Assembly (NCBI GenBank): GCA_022846635.1
Contig: AP025685.1
Coordinates: 3,658,001 to 3,722,000, forward strand
Length of the DNA stretch: 64,000 bases
Source: Salmonella enterica subsp. enterica serovar Choleraesuis
Lineage (GTDB): Bacteria; Pseudomonadota; Gammaproteobacteria; Enterobacterales; Enterobacteriaceae
Direction: 5' to 3'
The notes below the pieces were generated by a model. The model did no database searches and was not told the DNA's origin. It was given only the letters and a program-made list of their open reading frames with translations. Of the stretch, positions 1 to 9,285 are shown piece by piece. How positions within the stretch are numbered: the first letter of the stretch is position 1; the number at the start of each line of letters is the position of its first letter. The position numbers and the translations under genes were made by a program.

Positions 1-65
1 CCAATGAATTAGGCCAGGTGAGTTCTAAAACCTAAAGCAGATTAACGCCTGATTGGTTTAAACCA

Positions 66-92
66 GCCCGCCACGGAGCGGGCCGGTTAGCC
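66..92 (-). terminator. possible terminator of cbpAM
   Basis: A 6-bp GC stem (GCCCGC at 66-71 with GCGGGC at 78-83) lies just past the cbpM stop in the direction of transcription. On the minus strand only a short broken T stretch follows, so it is a weak Rho-independent terminator candidate. Confidence 0.35.
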
Positions 93-95
93 GGA

Positions 96-401
96 TTAAC
101 GCTTAATAAAACGCGCCAGCTGCTGCTGCAACACCCGGTTCTCGCGGTTCAGGCGCTCATTCTCTTCCAGCAAAGAGAGGGTGACAGCAATACCGGGCCA
201 GTCCAGCGCCAGCTCCCGGCGCAGGCGCTGCGCGCGGTGGGCTACCGACAGCGCCAGGTCATCGAATTGCCACGGCTGCTGTTCCCGGTCATGCGGCTCG
301 ATAACGCCGAGCCCGACTATTTCCATCAGTTCATCTTCCTGAATCCCGCTATATAAACAAAACTCGGTGATGGTGAAGGTAACCGTTACTTTCGACATCA
401 T
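96..401 (-). CDS. cbpM: CbpM, modulator of the co-chaperone CbpA
   Basis: Small MerR-like protein of about 101 residues that in E. coli binds the J-domain of CbpA and inhibits both its co-chaperone and DNA-binding activities. The sequence follows E. coli CbpM closely: [11 protein letters not shown] near the N terminus, the block [24 protein letters not shown] in the middle, and a C-terminal leucine/asparagine-rich helix. The start is placed at 401, where the ATG overlaps the cbpA stop as ATGA and a GGAGGA ribosome site lies 5 bases upstream. A reading frame four codons longer exists but would begin inside cbpA. The overlap implies translational coupling, as expected for an inhibitor made together with its target. 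Confidence 0.93.
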   Translation of the reverse strand: MMSKVTVTFTITEFCLYSGIQEDELMEIVGLGVIEPHDREQQPWQFDDLALSVAHRAQRLRRELALDWPGIAVTLSLLEENERLNRENRVLQQQLARFIKR

Positions 402-1321
402 GCTTTCCTCCACTCTTTACGGGCATCAAACCCTTCCTGAGCGTCTGCCAGCTGCTGCCACAGCGCGGTTGTTTTCTCGTCCGGCTTCGGCGGCATCACA
501 ATTTTCAGCACCGCGAACAGGTCGCCGGAACTGTTTTTACTCACCAGCCCTTTACCTTTCAGGCGCAGCCGCTGCCCGGCCTGGCTGCCCGGCGGAATAG
601 TCACCAGAATGCTGTCTTTAAGGGTCGGCACTTCCACTTTAGCCCCCAGCGCGGCTTCCCACGGTGCCAGCGGCACTACCACCTCCAGGTTCTGGCCAAC
701 AATATCGAACAGCGGATGCGGCGCGATACGAATAATCAGCCACAAGTCACCATTCGGGCCACCGCCTTCGCCCGGCGTTCCCTGGCCTTTGACCCGGATA
801 CGCTGGCCATCGCCCACACCGGCGGGAATTTTAACGTTAAGGGTTTTCGGTATTTCCTGCTCAACCATGCCAAACACGTTATAAACCGGCAGCTTATAGC
901 TGATGGTTTTAGTCTGGGTTTCCAGGGTTTCTTCGAGGAAAATAGCGACTTCGATCTCCACATCATGCCCGCGTTCGGCGTGGCGCTGGTGTGCCTGATG
1001 ATGGCCGCGCTGGCCAAACATCGAAGAGAAAATATCTTCAAAATCTTGCGGGTTATAGCTCCCCTGCTGCCCCTGGAATGGCTGTTGACCAAAGTGGGGA
1101 TCGTTACGGTGTTCCCACATTTCGTTGTATTCAGCGCGGCGCTTATCGTCGCTCAGCACTTCCCATGCTTCGGCAATCTCTTTAAAGCGCTCTTCAGCAT
1201 CCGGTTCTTTACTGACATCGGGGTGATATTTACGGGCGAGACGACGGTAGGCGGTCTTAATGGTTCGGCTATCATCCGTCGGTTTTACCCCGAGAATGGT
1301 GTAGTAATCCTTTAATTCCAT
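398..1321 (-). CDS. cbpA: CbpA, curved-DNA-binding DnaJ-type co-chaperone
   Basis: Class II J-domain protein of 307 residues, the same size as E. coli CbpA (306). The N-terminal J-domain (about 1-70) carries the HPD tripeptide at 33-35. A Gln/Gly-rich linker (about 75-115) replaces the G/F region, and two C-terminal substrate-binding beta domains follow (about 118-290). There is no cysteine zinc finger, which separates it from DnaJ. In E. coli it stimulates DnaK, binds curved DNA, and joins the nucleoid in stationary phase under RpoS. It is the first gene of a two-gene operon with cbpM. The 1322-1559 gap towards yicL must hold its promoter. Confidence 0.95.
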   Translation of the reverse strand: MELKDYYTILGVKPTDDSRTIKTAYRRLARKYHPDVSKEPDAEERFKEIAEAWEVLSDDKRRAEYNEMWEHRNDPHFGQQPFQGQQGSYNPQDFEDIFSSMFGQRGHHQAHQRHAERGHDVEIEVAIFLEETLETQTKTISYKLPVYNVFGMVEQEIPKTLNVKIPAGVGDGQRIRVKGQGTPGEGGGPNGDLWLIIRIAPHPLFDIVGQNLEVVVPLAPWEAALGAKVEVPTLKDSILVTIPPGSQAGQRLRLKGKGLVSKNSSGDLFAVLKIVMPPKPDEKTTALWQQLADAQEGFDARKEWRKA

Positions 1322-1559
1322 AGCATTATCTCATGTGGTTCGAAACCGGCCTGTCCAGCCACCAACAGGCCACTGCGTTAAGAATAGGACATCGCCAACG
1401 TTCTTTCTGACTCAGGCCTTAGATAAGAGTGAACCTCTAAGCCCGGAAAAGCGAGGGCCGAAAGCTATCAATATGGCTTAAGGCTCCTTCCACAAGCGCG
1501 GCGGCATGCTATGCTGCCTTTTCTATAACCTGCCGAAAAATATATCAATTGAGAGAAAA

Positions 1560-2465
1560 ATGGGCTCGACCAAAAAAGGGATGTTAAGCGTCCTGGCCGC
1601 CGCCACCCTGTGGGGCAGCTCCGGCGTCTGCGCGCAGTACATCATGCAACAAAGCCATATGTCCTCCACCTTTCTGACCATGATTCGTCTGCTTTTTGCC
1701 GGTGTGATTTTACTCATACTTTCATTTACTCATGGCGATAAGATCTTCGCACCGTTTAAAAACCGGCGGGATGCCCTGAGCCTGATAATATTTTCCCTGG
1801 TGGGTTCGCTCACGGTGCAGCTGACTTTTATGCTCACCATCGAAAAATCCAACGCCGCTACCGCCACCGTGCTGCAATTTCTGTCGCCGACGATTATCGT
1901 GGCCTGGTTTGCGCTGGCCGGGAAAAAACGCCCGGGGCCGTTTGTGCTTACGGCAATACTCACATCGCTTTTCGGAACGTTTTTACTGGTGACTCACGGC
2001 AGCCCAACGTCGCTGTCTGTCTCTCCGGCGGCGCTGATATGGGGTATCGCCTCGGCGTTTGCGGCGGCGTTTTACACCACTTATCCCTCAGGGCTTATCG
2101 CCCGCTTTGGCACACTGCCCATTGTCGGCTGGAGTATGACCATTGCCGGTGCGGCACTGGTGCCATTTTACGCAGGCCACCAGCCGGATATGGTGGTGAA
2201 TAGCAGCCTTATTCTGGCGTTCTTTTACCTGGTCATTGTGGGGACGGCGCTGACCTTCAGCCTGTATCTGACGGGCGCCCAAATGATAGGTGGCCCGAAG
2301 GCCAGTATTCTGAGTTGCGCGGAGCCATTGAGCAGCGCCCTGCTTTCGCTATTACTGCTGGGTATCAGCTTTACGCTACCAGACTGGCTGGGGACGCTGC
2401 TTATCCTCTCTTCGGTAGTCCTTATCTCTCTGGACTCCCGCCGCCGCACCCGCATCCCCGACTGA
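1560..2465 (+). CDS. yicL: YicL-type EamA (DMT) inner-membrane transporter
   Basis: Drug/metabolite transporter of 301 residues with two EamA repeats and about ten hydrophobic helices. The sequence is very close to what I remember of E. coli YicL, including [33 protein letters not shown] and a [20 protein letters not shown] block in the second repeat. The natural substrate is not established; relatives export amino acids or metabolites. The start chosen is the ATG at 1560, preceded by GAGAG, because family members begin MGS(T/K)xKG. An upstream ATG at 1506 would add 18 atypical residues. It is convergent with rarD and shares a terminator whose U-tract lies over the rarD 3' end. Confidence 0.88.
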   Translation: MGSTKKGMLSVLAAATLWGSSGVCAQYIMQQSHMSSTFLTMIRLLFAGVILLILSFTHGDKIFAPFKNRRDALSLIIFSLVGSLTVQLTFMLTIEKSNAATATVLQFLSPTIIVAWFALAGKKRPGPFVLTAILTSLFGTFLLVTHGSPTSLSVSPAALIWGIASAFAAAFYTTYPSGLIARFGTLPIVGWSMTIAGAALVPFYAGHQPDMVVNSSLILAFFYLVIVGTALTFSLYLTGAQMIGGPKASILSCAEPLSSALLSLLLLGISFTLPDWLGTLLILSSVVLISLDSRRRTRIPD

Positions 2466-2472
2466 GATAAAC

Positions 2473-2511
2473 CACCGTGCGCATGGCGGCGCGCGGTGAT
2501 TATATTTTTTT
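2473..2511 (+). terminator. Rho-independent terminator after yicL
   Basis: A 10-bp stem (2473-2482 with 2489-2498, one T-G pair, 6-base loop) is followed by ATTATATTTTTTT. The T-run is the complement of the last codons (KKI, stop) of rarD, so the terminator overlaps the convergent gene. Confidence 0.85.
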
Positions 2512-3408
2512 ATCCTGCGCCCGGGTCGCCGCCAGATGCCGGTAACGCCAGTGCTGACGGAACAGCTCAAAGACACAGAACGCCAGCCCCAGCCAGATAA
2601 GCGAGAAGCTCACCATCTTAGGAATATTGAGCGGCTCGCTGAACACCAGCACCGCCAGCAGAAACTGCAACGACGGCTCCACATACTGCGCCAGACCAAT
2701 CACAGTTAGCGAAGTGCGTTTAATAGCGGCGGCAAACAGCACCAGCGGCGCCAGCGTCACCGGCGCGGTCAGCGCATATAGCAACAGCGTATGGGGATTG
2801 GTCACCACGCTGCCGCCGTGATAGTGCTGCCAGATAGTGATGCCAATGGCCAGAGGCAACATCCACAGCGTTTCCAGCGTCAGGGCGGTAATAATCCCAA
2901 AGCGGATAAACTTACGCACCAGGCCGTAAAACGCGAACGAGCTGCCCATCGCCAGCGCCATCACCGGAATATCGCCCAATAGCACTATCTGATAGCCAAG
3001 CCCCACCACCGCCAGCAGCACCGCGACCCACTGGAAGCGGCTGAGCTTGTCGTGCAGGAAAATAACCCCCAGAGCAATCGAGAACAGAGGATTAGTGAAG
3101 TAGCCAAGGCTGGCGTCCAGCACCAGATGGTGGGTTAACGCATAAATAAAAGTGACCCAGGAGATGCACATGATAATGCCGCTAAGCAGGCACAAAAATA
3201 GCGAGCGTTTATCGCGGATCACTTCACGCCACGGCGTACGCTGCGGCCACACGCTACGCAGCAAAAGCAACAGCGGCACCGACCAAAACAGCCGCTGGGC
3301 CAATAGCTCAAAGGTGCTGGCGTCGGTTAATAATTGATAATAGAGCGGAGTTATCCCCCAGAGAATAAATGCCAGAACGGCCAGAACCGGCCCGCTTGTC
3401 AGTCCCAT
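2500..3408 (-). CDS. rarD: RarD, EamA-family permease
   Basis: 302-residue EamA/DMT permease of the RarD branch (family length about 296), predicted to have ten transmembrane helices. Recognisable RarD features are the N-terminal LAFILWGITPLYYQLL, the block PQRTPWREVI, and a second repeat ending VVGLGYQIVLLGDIPVMALAMGS in two segments. Historically annotated as a chloramphenicol-sensitivity protein in Pseudomonas; the true substrate is unknown. The gene stands alone with about 150 bases between it and the dipeptidase gene. Its last four codons form the U-tract of the yicL terminator on the other strand. Confidence 0.92.
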   Translation of the reverse strand: MGLTSGPVLAVLAFILWGITPLYYQLLTDASTFELLAQRLFWSVPLLLLLRSVWPQRTPWREVIRDKRSLFLCLLSGIIMCISWVTFIYALTHHLVLDASLGYFTNPLFSIALGVIFLHDKLSRFQWVAVLLAVVGLGYQIVLLGDIPVMALAMGSSFAFYGLVRKFIRFGIITALTLETLWMLPLAIGITIWQHYHGGSVVTNPHTLLLYALTAPVTLAPLVLFAAAIKRTSLTVIGLAQYVEPSLQFLLAVLVFSEPLNIPKMVSFSLIWLGLAFCVFELFRQHWRYRHLAATRAQDKKI

Positions 3409-3482
3409 TTTGCCACCTGTTATTAGTCAGGAATATTGTCCTGATCCTGTTAATTGCGTGTTTCGGGCGGCCTGCAAAAGCG

Positions 3483-3517
3483 AGGCGCTGTACCGCTTTT
3501 ATGCAGTGACAGCGCCT
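3483..3517. repeat. inverted repeat between dipeptidase and rarD
   Basis: Perfect 9-bp arms AGGCGCTGT (3483-3491) and ACAGCGCCT (3509-3517) around a 17-base loop, downstream of the dipeptidase gene. It may stabilise or terminate that transcript, but there is no clear U-tract. Confidence 0.5.
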
Positions 3518-3564
3518 GGCAACGTCAATGATTCAGCAGGCATTACTTACGCCTGCCGCGCCCT

Positions 3565-5070
3565 TTACGCCCCTTCAAAATGATATTTCATGTCCACATC
3601 GTGGGTCATTTTAGTTATCTGTTCCAGCGTCAGCTTGCCGGTCAATCCCAGTTTAGCGGTTACTTGCTGAGTCAGCTTATCAGTCAGATCCAGCGCCCCT
3701 TTCATGGTCTGGTTTTCAAAGTCCTGAATCAGCTGCTGCGCTTTCTGCGGCTGGGATTTATAGATTTTCAGATACTCTTGTTCCATGGACTGCTGTTTTT
3801 CAGCGGTCTGCTGCTCAAACGAGGCATAAGCCAGCTGCACCTCTGGCGCATAGGCCTTGTAGTTCTGCATCACCAGCGTTTGCAGGGTGCGGAACTTCCA
3901 GTTCACCGAATCGGCGCTCGCCTGGTCGGTACCTTTATCGTAGCCCGGCAGATAGCTAGTCATCCCCTGATAGTAAGGCACATAAACGCCAAGAGCGGAC
4001 ATACCAAACGAAACATATTCCACTTCGCCAATAGCTATCGGCATATTTGGGCGCACCTGGAGGATATGAGATTCCTGAGTACGGAATACCGATACCGGGC
4101 GATAAGCTTCCTGCGGATTGGCGTTGGCATACGGGTCGTGCTTAGTACCCTGATAGCGGTTACGCAGCGCTTTTTTCACGTCGGCCACGCTAATTTTATG
4201 CGCAGGTTTAACGAATACCGGGAAGTTCTGACCCTTATCGATTGTGGTAGTCAGGCCCGGATTGAACATATGCTGTAGCGTCCAGACCCGTGGATAGTTA
4301 TAGGTCACGTCGTTCGCCACATCCTGGGAGTAAGCTTTGTGGAAATCGAAATCGCCTTTGCTCGGATCATAAAGCTTATTCTGCTGGGCGAAGCTGACCA
4401 GGGTCGGTGAAGCTAAATAGTTTGCCGTATCTTTAGCATCGAAGTGGCGCAGACGCCCCTGGTTGGCGCTAACCAGGTACTGATCGCCTGGCAGGCGCGA
4501 AGCCATCCACTGGTGGCCGCTGCCGCTTTCCAGGTACCACACCTCTTTCTGGTCAACGAAGGCCACGCCGAAGCCTTCACCGGCCCCTTTTTGCTCGATA
4601 ATTTTACCCAACAGTTCTACCCCTTCACGGGCGCTGTGGATATACGGCAGGATTACGGTCTGGATGGCGTCTTCGGTAATACCATCTTTGACATAAGGGT
4701 CGACTTTCAGCGCCGCATCGCCGTTATAGATGGTTTCAGTGGCGGTCAGGCCAACGCCTGCCGAGTTATAGCCAACCTCACCCATCGATTTATCCTGAGT
4801 ATCAAAATCGTGGATCGCAGTGTAGCTCATGGCTTCTTTCGGCAGCGGCCAGGTAAAGTCATTGCCGTTGCCTTTAAATTCGCCCTGCTGGTTGTGTACC
4901 GCCGGATGCATCACCATATGTTTGGCGTTAGTCGCCGAATAGTCCTCGTTGCGCGCCACGATAAATGACCCGTCGGACGAGGCACCGCTCCCCACCAGAA
5001 CCGTGGTACAGGCATAAGCCTGACCCATGCATGCCAGGGCGATCACACTCGCCAGTAAAGAACTTTTCAT
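3565..5070 (-). CDS. secreted C69-family dipeptidase
   Basis: 501-residue N-terminal-nucleophile hydrolase of peptidase family C69 (dipeptidase A-like). A Sec signal peptide of about 20 residues ends at AYA; the next residue, Cys21 in CTTVLVG, is the expected catalytic nucleophile exposed by cleavage. Family hallmarks follow: SGASSDGS, ARNEDYS, GEVGYNSAGVGLTATET in consecutive stretches, GEGFGVAFVD and WYLESGSGHQW. The product should cleave dipeptides in the periplasm or outside the cell. It is monocistronic, with a leader of about 350 bases separating it from tpx. The specificity cannot be read from sequence. Confidence 0.88.
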   Translation of the reverse strand: MKSSLLASVIALACMGQAYACTTVLVGSGASSDGSFIVARNEDYSATNAKHMVMHPAVHNQQGEFKGNGNDFTWPLPKEAMSYTAIHDFDTQDKSMGEVGYNSAGVGLTATETIYNGDAALKVDPYVKDGITEDAIQTVILPYIHSAREGVELLGKIIEQKGAGEGFGVAFVDQKEVWYLESGSGHQWMASRLPGDQYLVSANQGRLRHFDAKDTANYLASPTLVSFAQQNKLYDPSKGDFDFHKAYSQDVANDVTYNYPRVWTLQHMFNPGLTTTIDKGQNFPVFVKPAHKISVADVKKALRNRYQGTKHDPYANANPQEAYRPVSVFRTQESHILQVRPNMPIAIGEVEYVSFGMSALGVYVPYYQGMTSYLPGYDKGTDQASADSVNWKFRTLQTLVMQNYKAYAPEVQLAYASFEQQTAEKQQSMEQEYLKIYKSQPQKAQQLIQDFENQTMKGALDLTDKLTQQVTAKLGLTGKLTLEQITKMTHDVDMKYHFEGA

Positions 5071-5430
5071 AACTAACTCCCACAGCGTTTTGTATAGAAC
5101 TGTAATTCAGACTAATCAAAGAAATACGCCCTGGTCATATATTCTGCAAATATTTTATACCTTAGAATTTGTAAGGAATAATTAACCACCAAACCAGTGA
5201 TATCGTTTATCCAGATAAGAAATAGCGGATTAATCATTTGCAAACTAAGAGTATGGTTCGCCAATAAAGCGGGGCGATAGAAGAGTAGTCGCCAGTTCTG
5301 GCTTACCTGGCCCTGGGTTGAAAATAGCCATAATAATTTAACTAACTTATTGAAATAACTAGTTAAATAAGCAGAAAGCATTTGGCGGGGGAAAGCGATA
5401 GGGTGAAACACATTGGGAGCAAAAACGCAT
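5071..5430. other. intergenic region, dipeptidase promoter
   Basis: AT-rich 360-base stretch that must carry the dipeptidase promoter. A 99-codon minus-strand frame (5112-5411) is open but lacks a convincing ribosome site and recognisable domains, so I do not call it a gene. Confidence 0.5.
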
Positions 5431-5463
5431 AAAAAAGCGCCCGCCGCAAATGGGCAAGGCGCT
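5431..5463 (-). terminator. Rho-independent terminator after tpx
   Basis: On the minus strand AGCGCC (5463-5458) pairs with GGCGCT (5441-5436), the inner loop holds further GC pairing (GCCC with GGGC), and a run of six T follows at 5436-5431. Confidence 0.8.
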
Positions 5464-5487
5464 GATGGTTCGGTAAAGAGCAGCCGA

Positions 5488-5991
5488 TTAGATAAGCGCG
5501 CTTACGGCGGCTTCGTAGTTCGGCTCGTCAGCCAGTTCTGGCACCAGCTGGGTATAAATCACTTTACCTTCGGTATCGACAATAACGACCGCGCGCGCAG
5601 TCAGCCCTTCGCACTCACCGCTGGCGATAGCCACACCGTAGTTTTCTTTAAACTCGCTGCCGCGCAGGGTAGACAGAGTCAGCACGTTGTCCATTCCTTC
5701 GGCACCGCAGAAACGCTGCTGAGCAAACGGCAGGTCAGCCGAAATGCACAGCACCACGGTGTTATCCAGTTTGGAGGCGATGCTGTTGAACTGACGCACT
5801 GACATGGCGCAGGTCGGCGTATCAACGCTTGGGAAAATATTCAGCACCACGCGTTTGCCGCGGAATTCAGAAAGCGTGCGGTTTTTCAGATCTTTATCGA
5901 CCAGGGTGAACTCTGGCGCGCTCTGCCCCACAACCGGAAGCTGGCCTTTAAGAGAAATCACCTTACCTTCGTCAGTAATTGTTGCAGTCAT
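5488..5991 (-). CDS. tpx: thiol peroxidase Tpx (2-Cys peroxiredoxin)
   Basis: 167-residue atypical 2-Cys peroxiredoxin of the Tpx subfamily that reduces organic hydroperoxides and H2O2 using thioredoxin. Peroxidatic Cys61 sits in SVDTPTC and resolving Cys95 in QQRFCGAEG, exactly the spacing of E. coli Tpx. [10 protein letters not shown] and ARAVVIVD are further family signatures. The ATG at 5991 is preceded by AGAGG at a 5-base spacing; a GTG two codons upstream is in frame but unlikely. Single-gene unit with its own terminator. Confidence 0.95.
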   Translation of the reverse strand: MTATITDEGKVISLKGQLPVVGQSAPEFTLVDKDLKNRTLSEFRGKRVVLNIFPSVDTPTCAMSVRQFNSIASKLDNTVVLCISADLPFAQQRFCGAEGMDNVLTLSTLRGSEFKENYGVAIASGECEGLTARAVVIVDTEGKVIYTQLVPELADEPNYEAAVSALI

Positions 5992-6085
5992 AACCACCTC
6001 TATTGATAACTAAATCTAATCCGGGCGCCAGCATAGCGCTTAAAATAACGTATGCAAACTTTCATTAACAATCAGAGCACACAAT

Positions 6086-6196
6086 ATGAAAATCACTACC
6101 GTCAGCGCGATGCGTAACTCACTGAAGCCACAAACTAACATGCGCCCACGCCGCCGTTGGATGAATTTATCTGTTAGTGAAATTAATGAAACCTAA
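6086..6196 (+). CDS. possible 36-residue small protein
   Basis: A short frame starting ATG at 6086 and ending TAA at 6196, strongly basic in the middle (RPRRRW), in the gap between tpx and the HPP gene. I do not recognise it. The ribosome site is poor (GAG about 10 bases upstream) and there is no neighbour on the same strand. It could equally be part of an untranslated RNA or chance. Confidence 0.25.
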   Translation: MKITTVSAMRNSLKPQTNMRPRRRWMNLSVSEINET

Positions 6197-6317
6197 CAAC
6201 TCAAAGTGTAGTGAAGGTCTGGCCGTATGTGGTCGGCGCAGATAAACGGCTGGCAGGGTAATGGCCGATAATTGAGTTAAATAACGCACCATTACTCTTT
6301 GATGGCTTACAACTGAC

Positions 6318-6338
6318 AACCGGCCAGAATGGCCGGTT
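6318..6338. repeat. perfect 9-bp hairpin with GAA loop
   Basis: AACCGGCCA (6318-6326) and TGGCCGGTT (6330-6338) form a perfect stem around a 3-base loop, about 105 bases past the end of the HPP gene. No U-tract follows on either strand. It may be an mRNA 3' end structure. Confidence 0.55.
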
Positions 6339-6444
6339 CGGAAAATATCAGCGCCTGAGGAAATACGCTTATCGTTGCTGGCTCACGGATGTTCTACGGC
6401 AGGCAGAAATAAAATCAGCACTCCTGCGCCGATGATGCCAGCTT

Positions 6445-6993
6445 TTATGCATCCTGCTCTTCAGGCAGTGCGGCTCTTTTTCTAGGACATACCCCTTTCC
6501 AATACACCGGGTATTTATCCGAACTGCGAACGTTATTAATCACCAATGCTACGACAACAAGTGTGACAGAGCCTAAAAGCACCGGAGAAATGAGAAAGCT
6601 CCAGCTATGAATGCCCGCCATAAAAATAACTATTGGGTTAGCACCCGCAGGCGCATGGGTAATGCGCAGAATTTGCATCGCCGCAATCACCAGCCCCACG
6701 GCAAGGGCCATCACAAACGGCGAATTGCCTAACGTATTGATGAGTAATAACCCGCAAAAAGCGCACAGCAAATGCCCCAAAATAACGTTACGCGGCTGAG
6801 CCAGCGGTGAGTGCGGTGCGGCAAAAAGCAGGACGCAGGTGGCACCAAAAGGCGCAATTATCCACGGCACGCCGCTAAAAATCCCTAAATAAGAGACGGT
6901 AGTTATTCCCAGTACGCCGCCCACAGCGCCGCGCAATATTTCATGTAATTGCGGTGGATGAGGTAAATCCCCTCCACCCAAAATTCTCTTCAT
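6445..6993 (-). CDS. HPP family membrane protein
   Basis: 182-residue integral membrane protein with four predicted hydrophobic segments (about 27-47, 70-88, 90-108, 127-150). The HPP signature region is present: PFGATCVLLFAAPHSPLAQPRN and THAPAGANP (given here as two separate motifs, about 51-70 and 112-120). Bacterial HPP proteins are poorly characterised; related chloroplast and cyanobacterial proteins have been linked to nitrite transport, so anion transport is a reasonable but unproven guess. Single gene flanked by two long AT-rich gaps. Confidence 0.75.
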   Translation of the reverse strand: MKRILGGGDLPHPPQLHEILRGAVGGVLGITTVSYLGIFSGVPWIIAPFGATCVLLFAAPHSPLAQPRNVILGHLLCAFCGLLLINTLGNSPFVMALAVGLVIAAMQILRITHAPAGANPIVIFMAGIHSWSFLISPVLLGSVTLVVVALVINNVRSSDKYPVYWKGVCPRKRAALPEEQDA

Positions 6994-7578
6994 ATATTTT
7001 CGCCATTCCCATTATTGTCTTACCACCTCCATCTTCTGAATTTATACACTACTCCGGATGGATAATGGCTGATTTACGGCTTGGTAAATCAGTATCCGGA
7101 ATTAAAATTAGAAAGACATGGGTTGTCAACGTCCGATACTTAAAAACCTCTGATAGAGGTTATTTAAAACTGAAACTAAAATAATAAACACCATAATAAT
7201 CAGTGTATTAATCTGAAAACAAACAACTTGAAATGAAATTAACCGTAGAGTTTAAAAGGGAATATTTAACAAACTTTTGGCTATAAACATACAACCGCTA
7301 TCAAATAAGATAAATCACTCACTCAGCCGACATTATCTACAAACAAGCCAGAATAAATTCCGTCATCCGCAATAATCATAATAGGAAACACTAATTCATT
7401 GCGGATACCCTGGCTGAACCATGATTAATATCAAACCAATGTTCACCACCGGACTAATAACAAATAGTGATTATTATGACTACTCATAAAGGAGTGTAAT
7501 CCAGCGATTGCCATTATCCCTCAGGACAGACAACGCCGGATTTTAAATAACGCAATTCAGGTATGACAGGCAGCCCGG
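6994..7578. other. AT-rich intergenic region
   Basis: 585 bases of low-GC sequence between the HPP gene and the chemoreceptor gene. I see no convincing gene, RNA or repeat. The HPP promoter should lie at its left end. Confidence 0.5.
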
Positions 7579-8751
7579 TTAAAATGTCTGCCAGTTCCCT
7601 TCATCATTTTTGATAAGCGGTCTGGCTGGCTCAGGGCGGGCCGGAGGCGCAATAATAAGCTCATCGCCCTTACCCAAATGCAAATTGCTGGTTCTTTTCT
7701 GTAGCTCGAATACCTGGCGATTCAGAACCTCAGAAGACTCCGTCAGCTCTTCAACCACCGCGACGTTACCCTGTGTCGCTCTTTCCAGCTCAGACAGCGC
7801 GATGGTAATTTGCTGGATCCCTTTTTCCTGCTCATTGGTCGAAACAAAAATTTGCCCCATCAGCGTATCTATCGATTCTGAGCCGGTCACAATATCGCGC
7901 ATATTGTTTTCTGCCTCTGAAACCAGCGTCGCTCCCTGCATAACGTTTTCATTGGTGATTTCAATTAACGACTTAATATTTTTCGCCGACTCAGAGCTTT
8001 TATGGGCCAGGTTGCGAACCTCTCCAGCCACAACGGCAAATCCGCGCCCATGTTCACCGGCCCTGGCCGCTTCAACGGCGGCATTAAGCGCGAGAATATT
8101 CGTCTGAAAGGCGATGCTGTCGATAATGCTGATAATCTCAGTCATTTTATTCGCACAGTCGGTAATCGAGGTCATATTGGTCGTCAGCTTCTGCATCAGG
8201 TCACTGCCGTGATTTGCCGAGCGGTGAGCCTCGCTGGTGATAGTGCTTAGCTGTCGGGTGCTTTCGGCATTATTACAGGTCCCTGCCGAAATCTGCTCCA
8301 TACTGGCTGCCGTTTGCATCAACATCGCCGACTGTTGTTCGGTCTTCACCGTTAGCGTCGCACTCTGCTGCGCCAGGGTATCGGAAATATTTTTTGCCGA
8401 TTGGGATGACTTTCTGATATCCATGACCAGGGTCGTAATCTCTGAGGAGAGCGTATTAATACCGGGAATCAGCCGCCCGGCACAGTTATTGCCAAACTCT
8501 GGAATATGTACCGACAGGTTGCCCGCATTTATCTCATCAATATTTTTCTTTACCTGATTAATTGGCCGCACCAGATAAACCGTCATATAAGACCAGAGCA
8601 CCGCCAGCACGATAACCCAGCAGACGTTCAGCATCAGCATCACGGCAGGCTTCACCGCAAGGCTAAAAGCCAGCACATCGATAACGATAAAAGAGCACAA
8701 CAGAAAAAGGGCAATAACGCTTCTGACACTGGCATTCTTAAGCTTAAACAT
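7579..8751 (-). CDS. methyl-accepting chemotaxis protein without a periplasmic sensor domain
   Basis: 390-residue chemoreceptor. Two hydrophobic segments (about 10-32 and 35-60) follow each other almost directly, leaving no room for a periplasmic ligand-binding domain. A HAMP domain (about 55-110) and the long helical signalling domain come next. The hairpin tip region reads [20 protein letters not shown] then [15 protein letters not shown], the interaction site for CheA/CheW. The protein ends NWQTF, a variant of the NWETF pentapeptide that tethers CheR and CheB, so it should be adapted by methylation. No che genes are near, so it must feed a signalling array encoded elsewhere. It may sense through the membrane, the cytoplasmic side, or a partner. 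Confidence 0.88.
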   Translation of the reverse strand: MFKLKNASVRSVIALFLLCSFIVIDVLAFSLAVKPAVMLMLNVCWVIVLAVLWSYMTVYLVRPINQVKKNIDEINAGNLSVHIPEFGNNCAGRLIPGINTLSSEITTLVMDIRKSSQSAKNISDTLAQQSATLTVKTEQQSAMLMQTAASMEQISAGTCNNAESTRQLSTITSEAHRSANHGSDLMQKLTTNMTSITDCANKMTEIISIIDSIAFQTNILALNAAVEAARAGEHGRGFAVVAGEVRNLAHKSSESAKNIKSLIEITNENVMQGATLVSEAENNMRDIVTGSESIDTLMGQIFVSTNEQEKGIQQITIALSELERATQGNVAVVEELTESSEVLNRQVFELQKRTSNLHLGKGDELIIAPPARPEPARPLIKNDEGNWQTF

Positions 8752-9285
8752 AAGGAGTCCTGTAACCTGGCACCGGGTATACTATTTATTATCTATTTCC
8801 GGAGAAAATCCATTCAGTTGCAAAAATCGGCGCTTAATGACGCAGTAACAAAAATAAAAAGTGTTTTATCGGGAAACACCTAACAAATAACGCCATAAAA
8901 ATCACATAACCAACATTCAAATCTTTCCCGCAATTAATCACCAGATAATCATAGATAGTTTATTACACCTTAACTCATTAATTAGCCATGCTTACTACCC
9001 TCTTAAAGCTTAACATAAGCGATCTACTTCAGGCCTGAATAATGACATCGAAAATAAACCTTAGAAATCATATTTATCATGACAGCACTGGCGTCCACCA
9101 TTCAACCTATTAGCGATTGGCTTTATGGCAATATTATCTATTGAAAATATGACCCTCATTTTTCCTCTCTTGCATTTATTCTGATGGAGGCTAAATTCAG
9201 TTAAATTCCCGGATTTAATTACCCGAATGCCTATTCATGCACTTTTAAAAAGAGTAAACCACACAGCAATTGAGAGGATCGCATT
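8752..9285. other. divergent promoter region, chemoreceptor / tyrosinase
   Basis: 534 bases of AT-rich sequence between divergent genes. It must hold promoters for both. An AGAGGA ribosome site lies 8 bases before the tyrosinase ATG. I see no other clear feature. Confidence 0.5.

Noticed and set aside
3580..4278. 232-codon plus-strand frame opposite the C69 dipeptidase gene
   Set aside because: The dipeptidase is clearly the real gene; the antisense product shows no family features.
5112..5411. 99-codon minus-strand frame upstream of the dipeptidase
   Set aside because: AT-rich, no ribosome site, no recognisable domain, covers the expected promoter.
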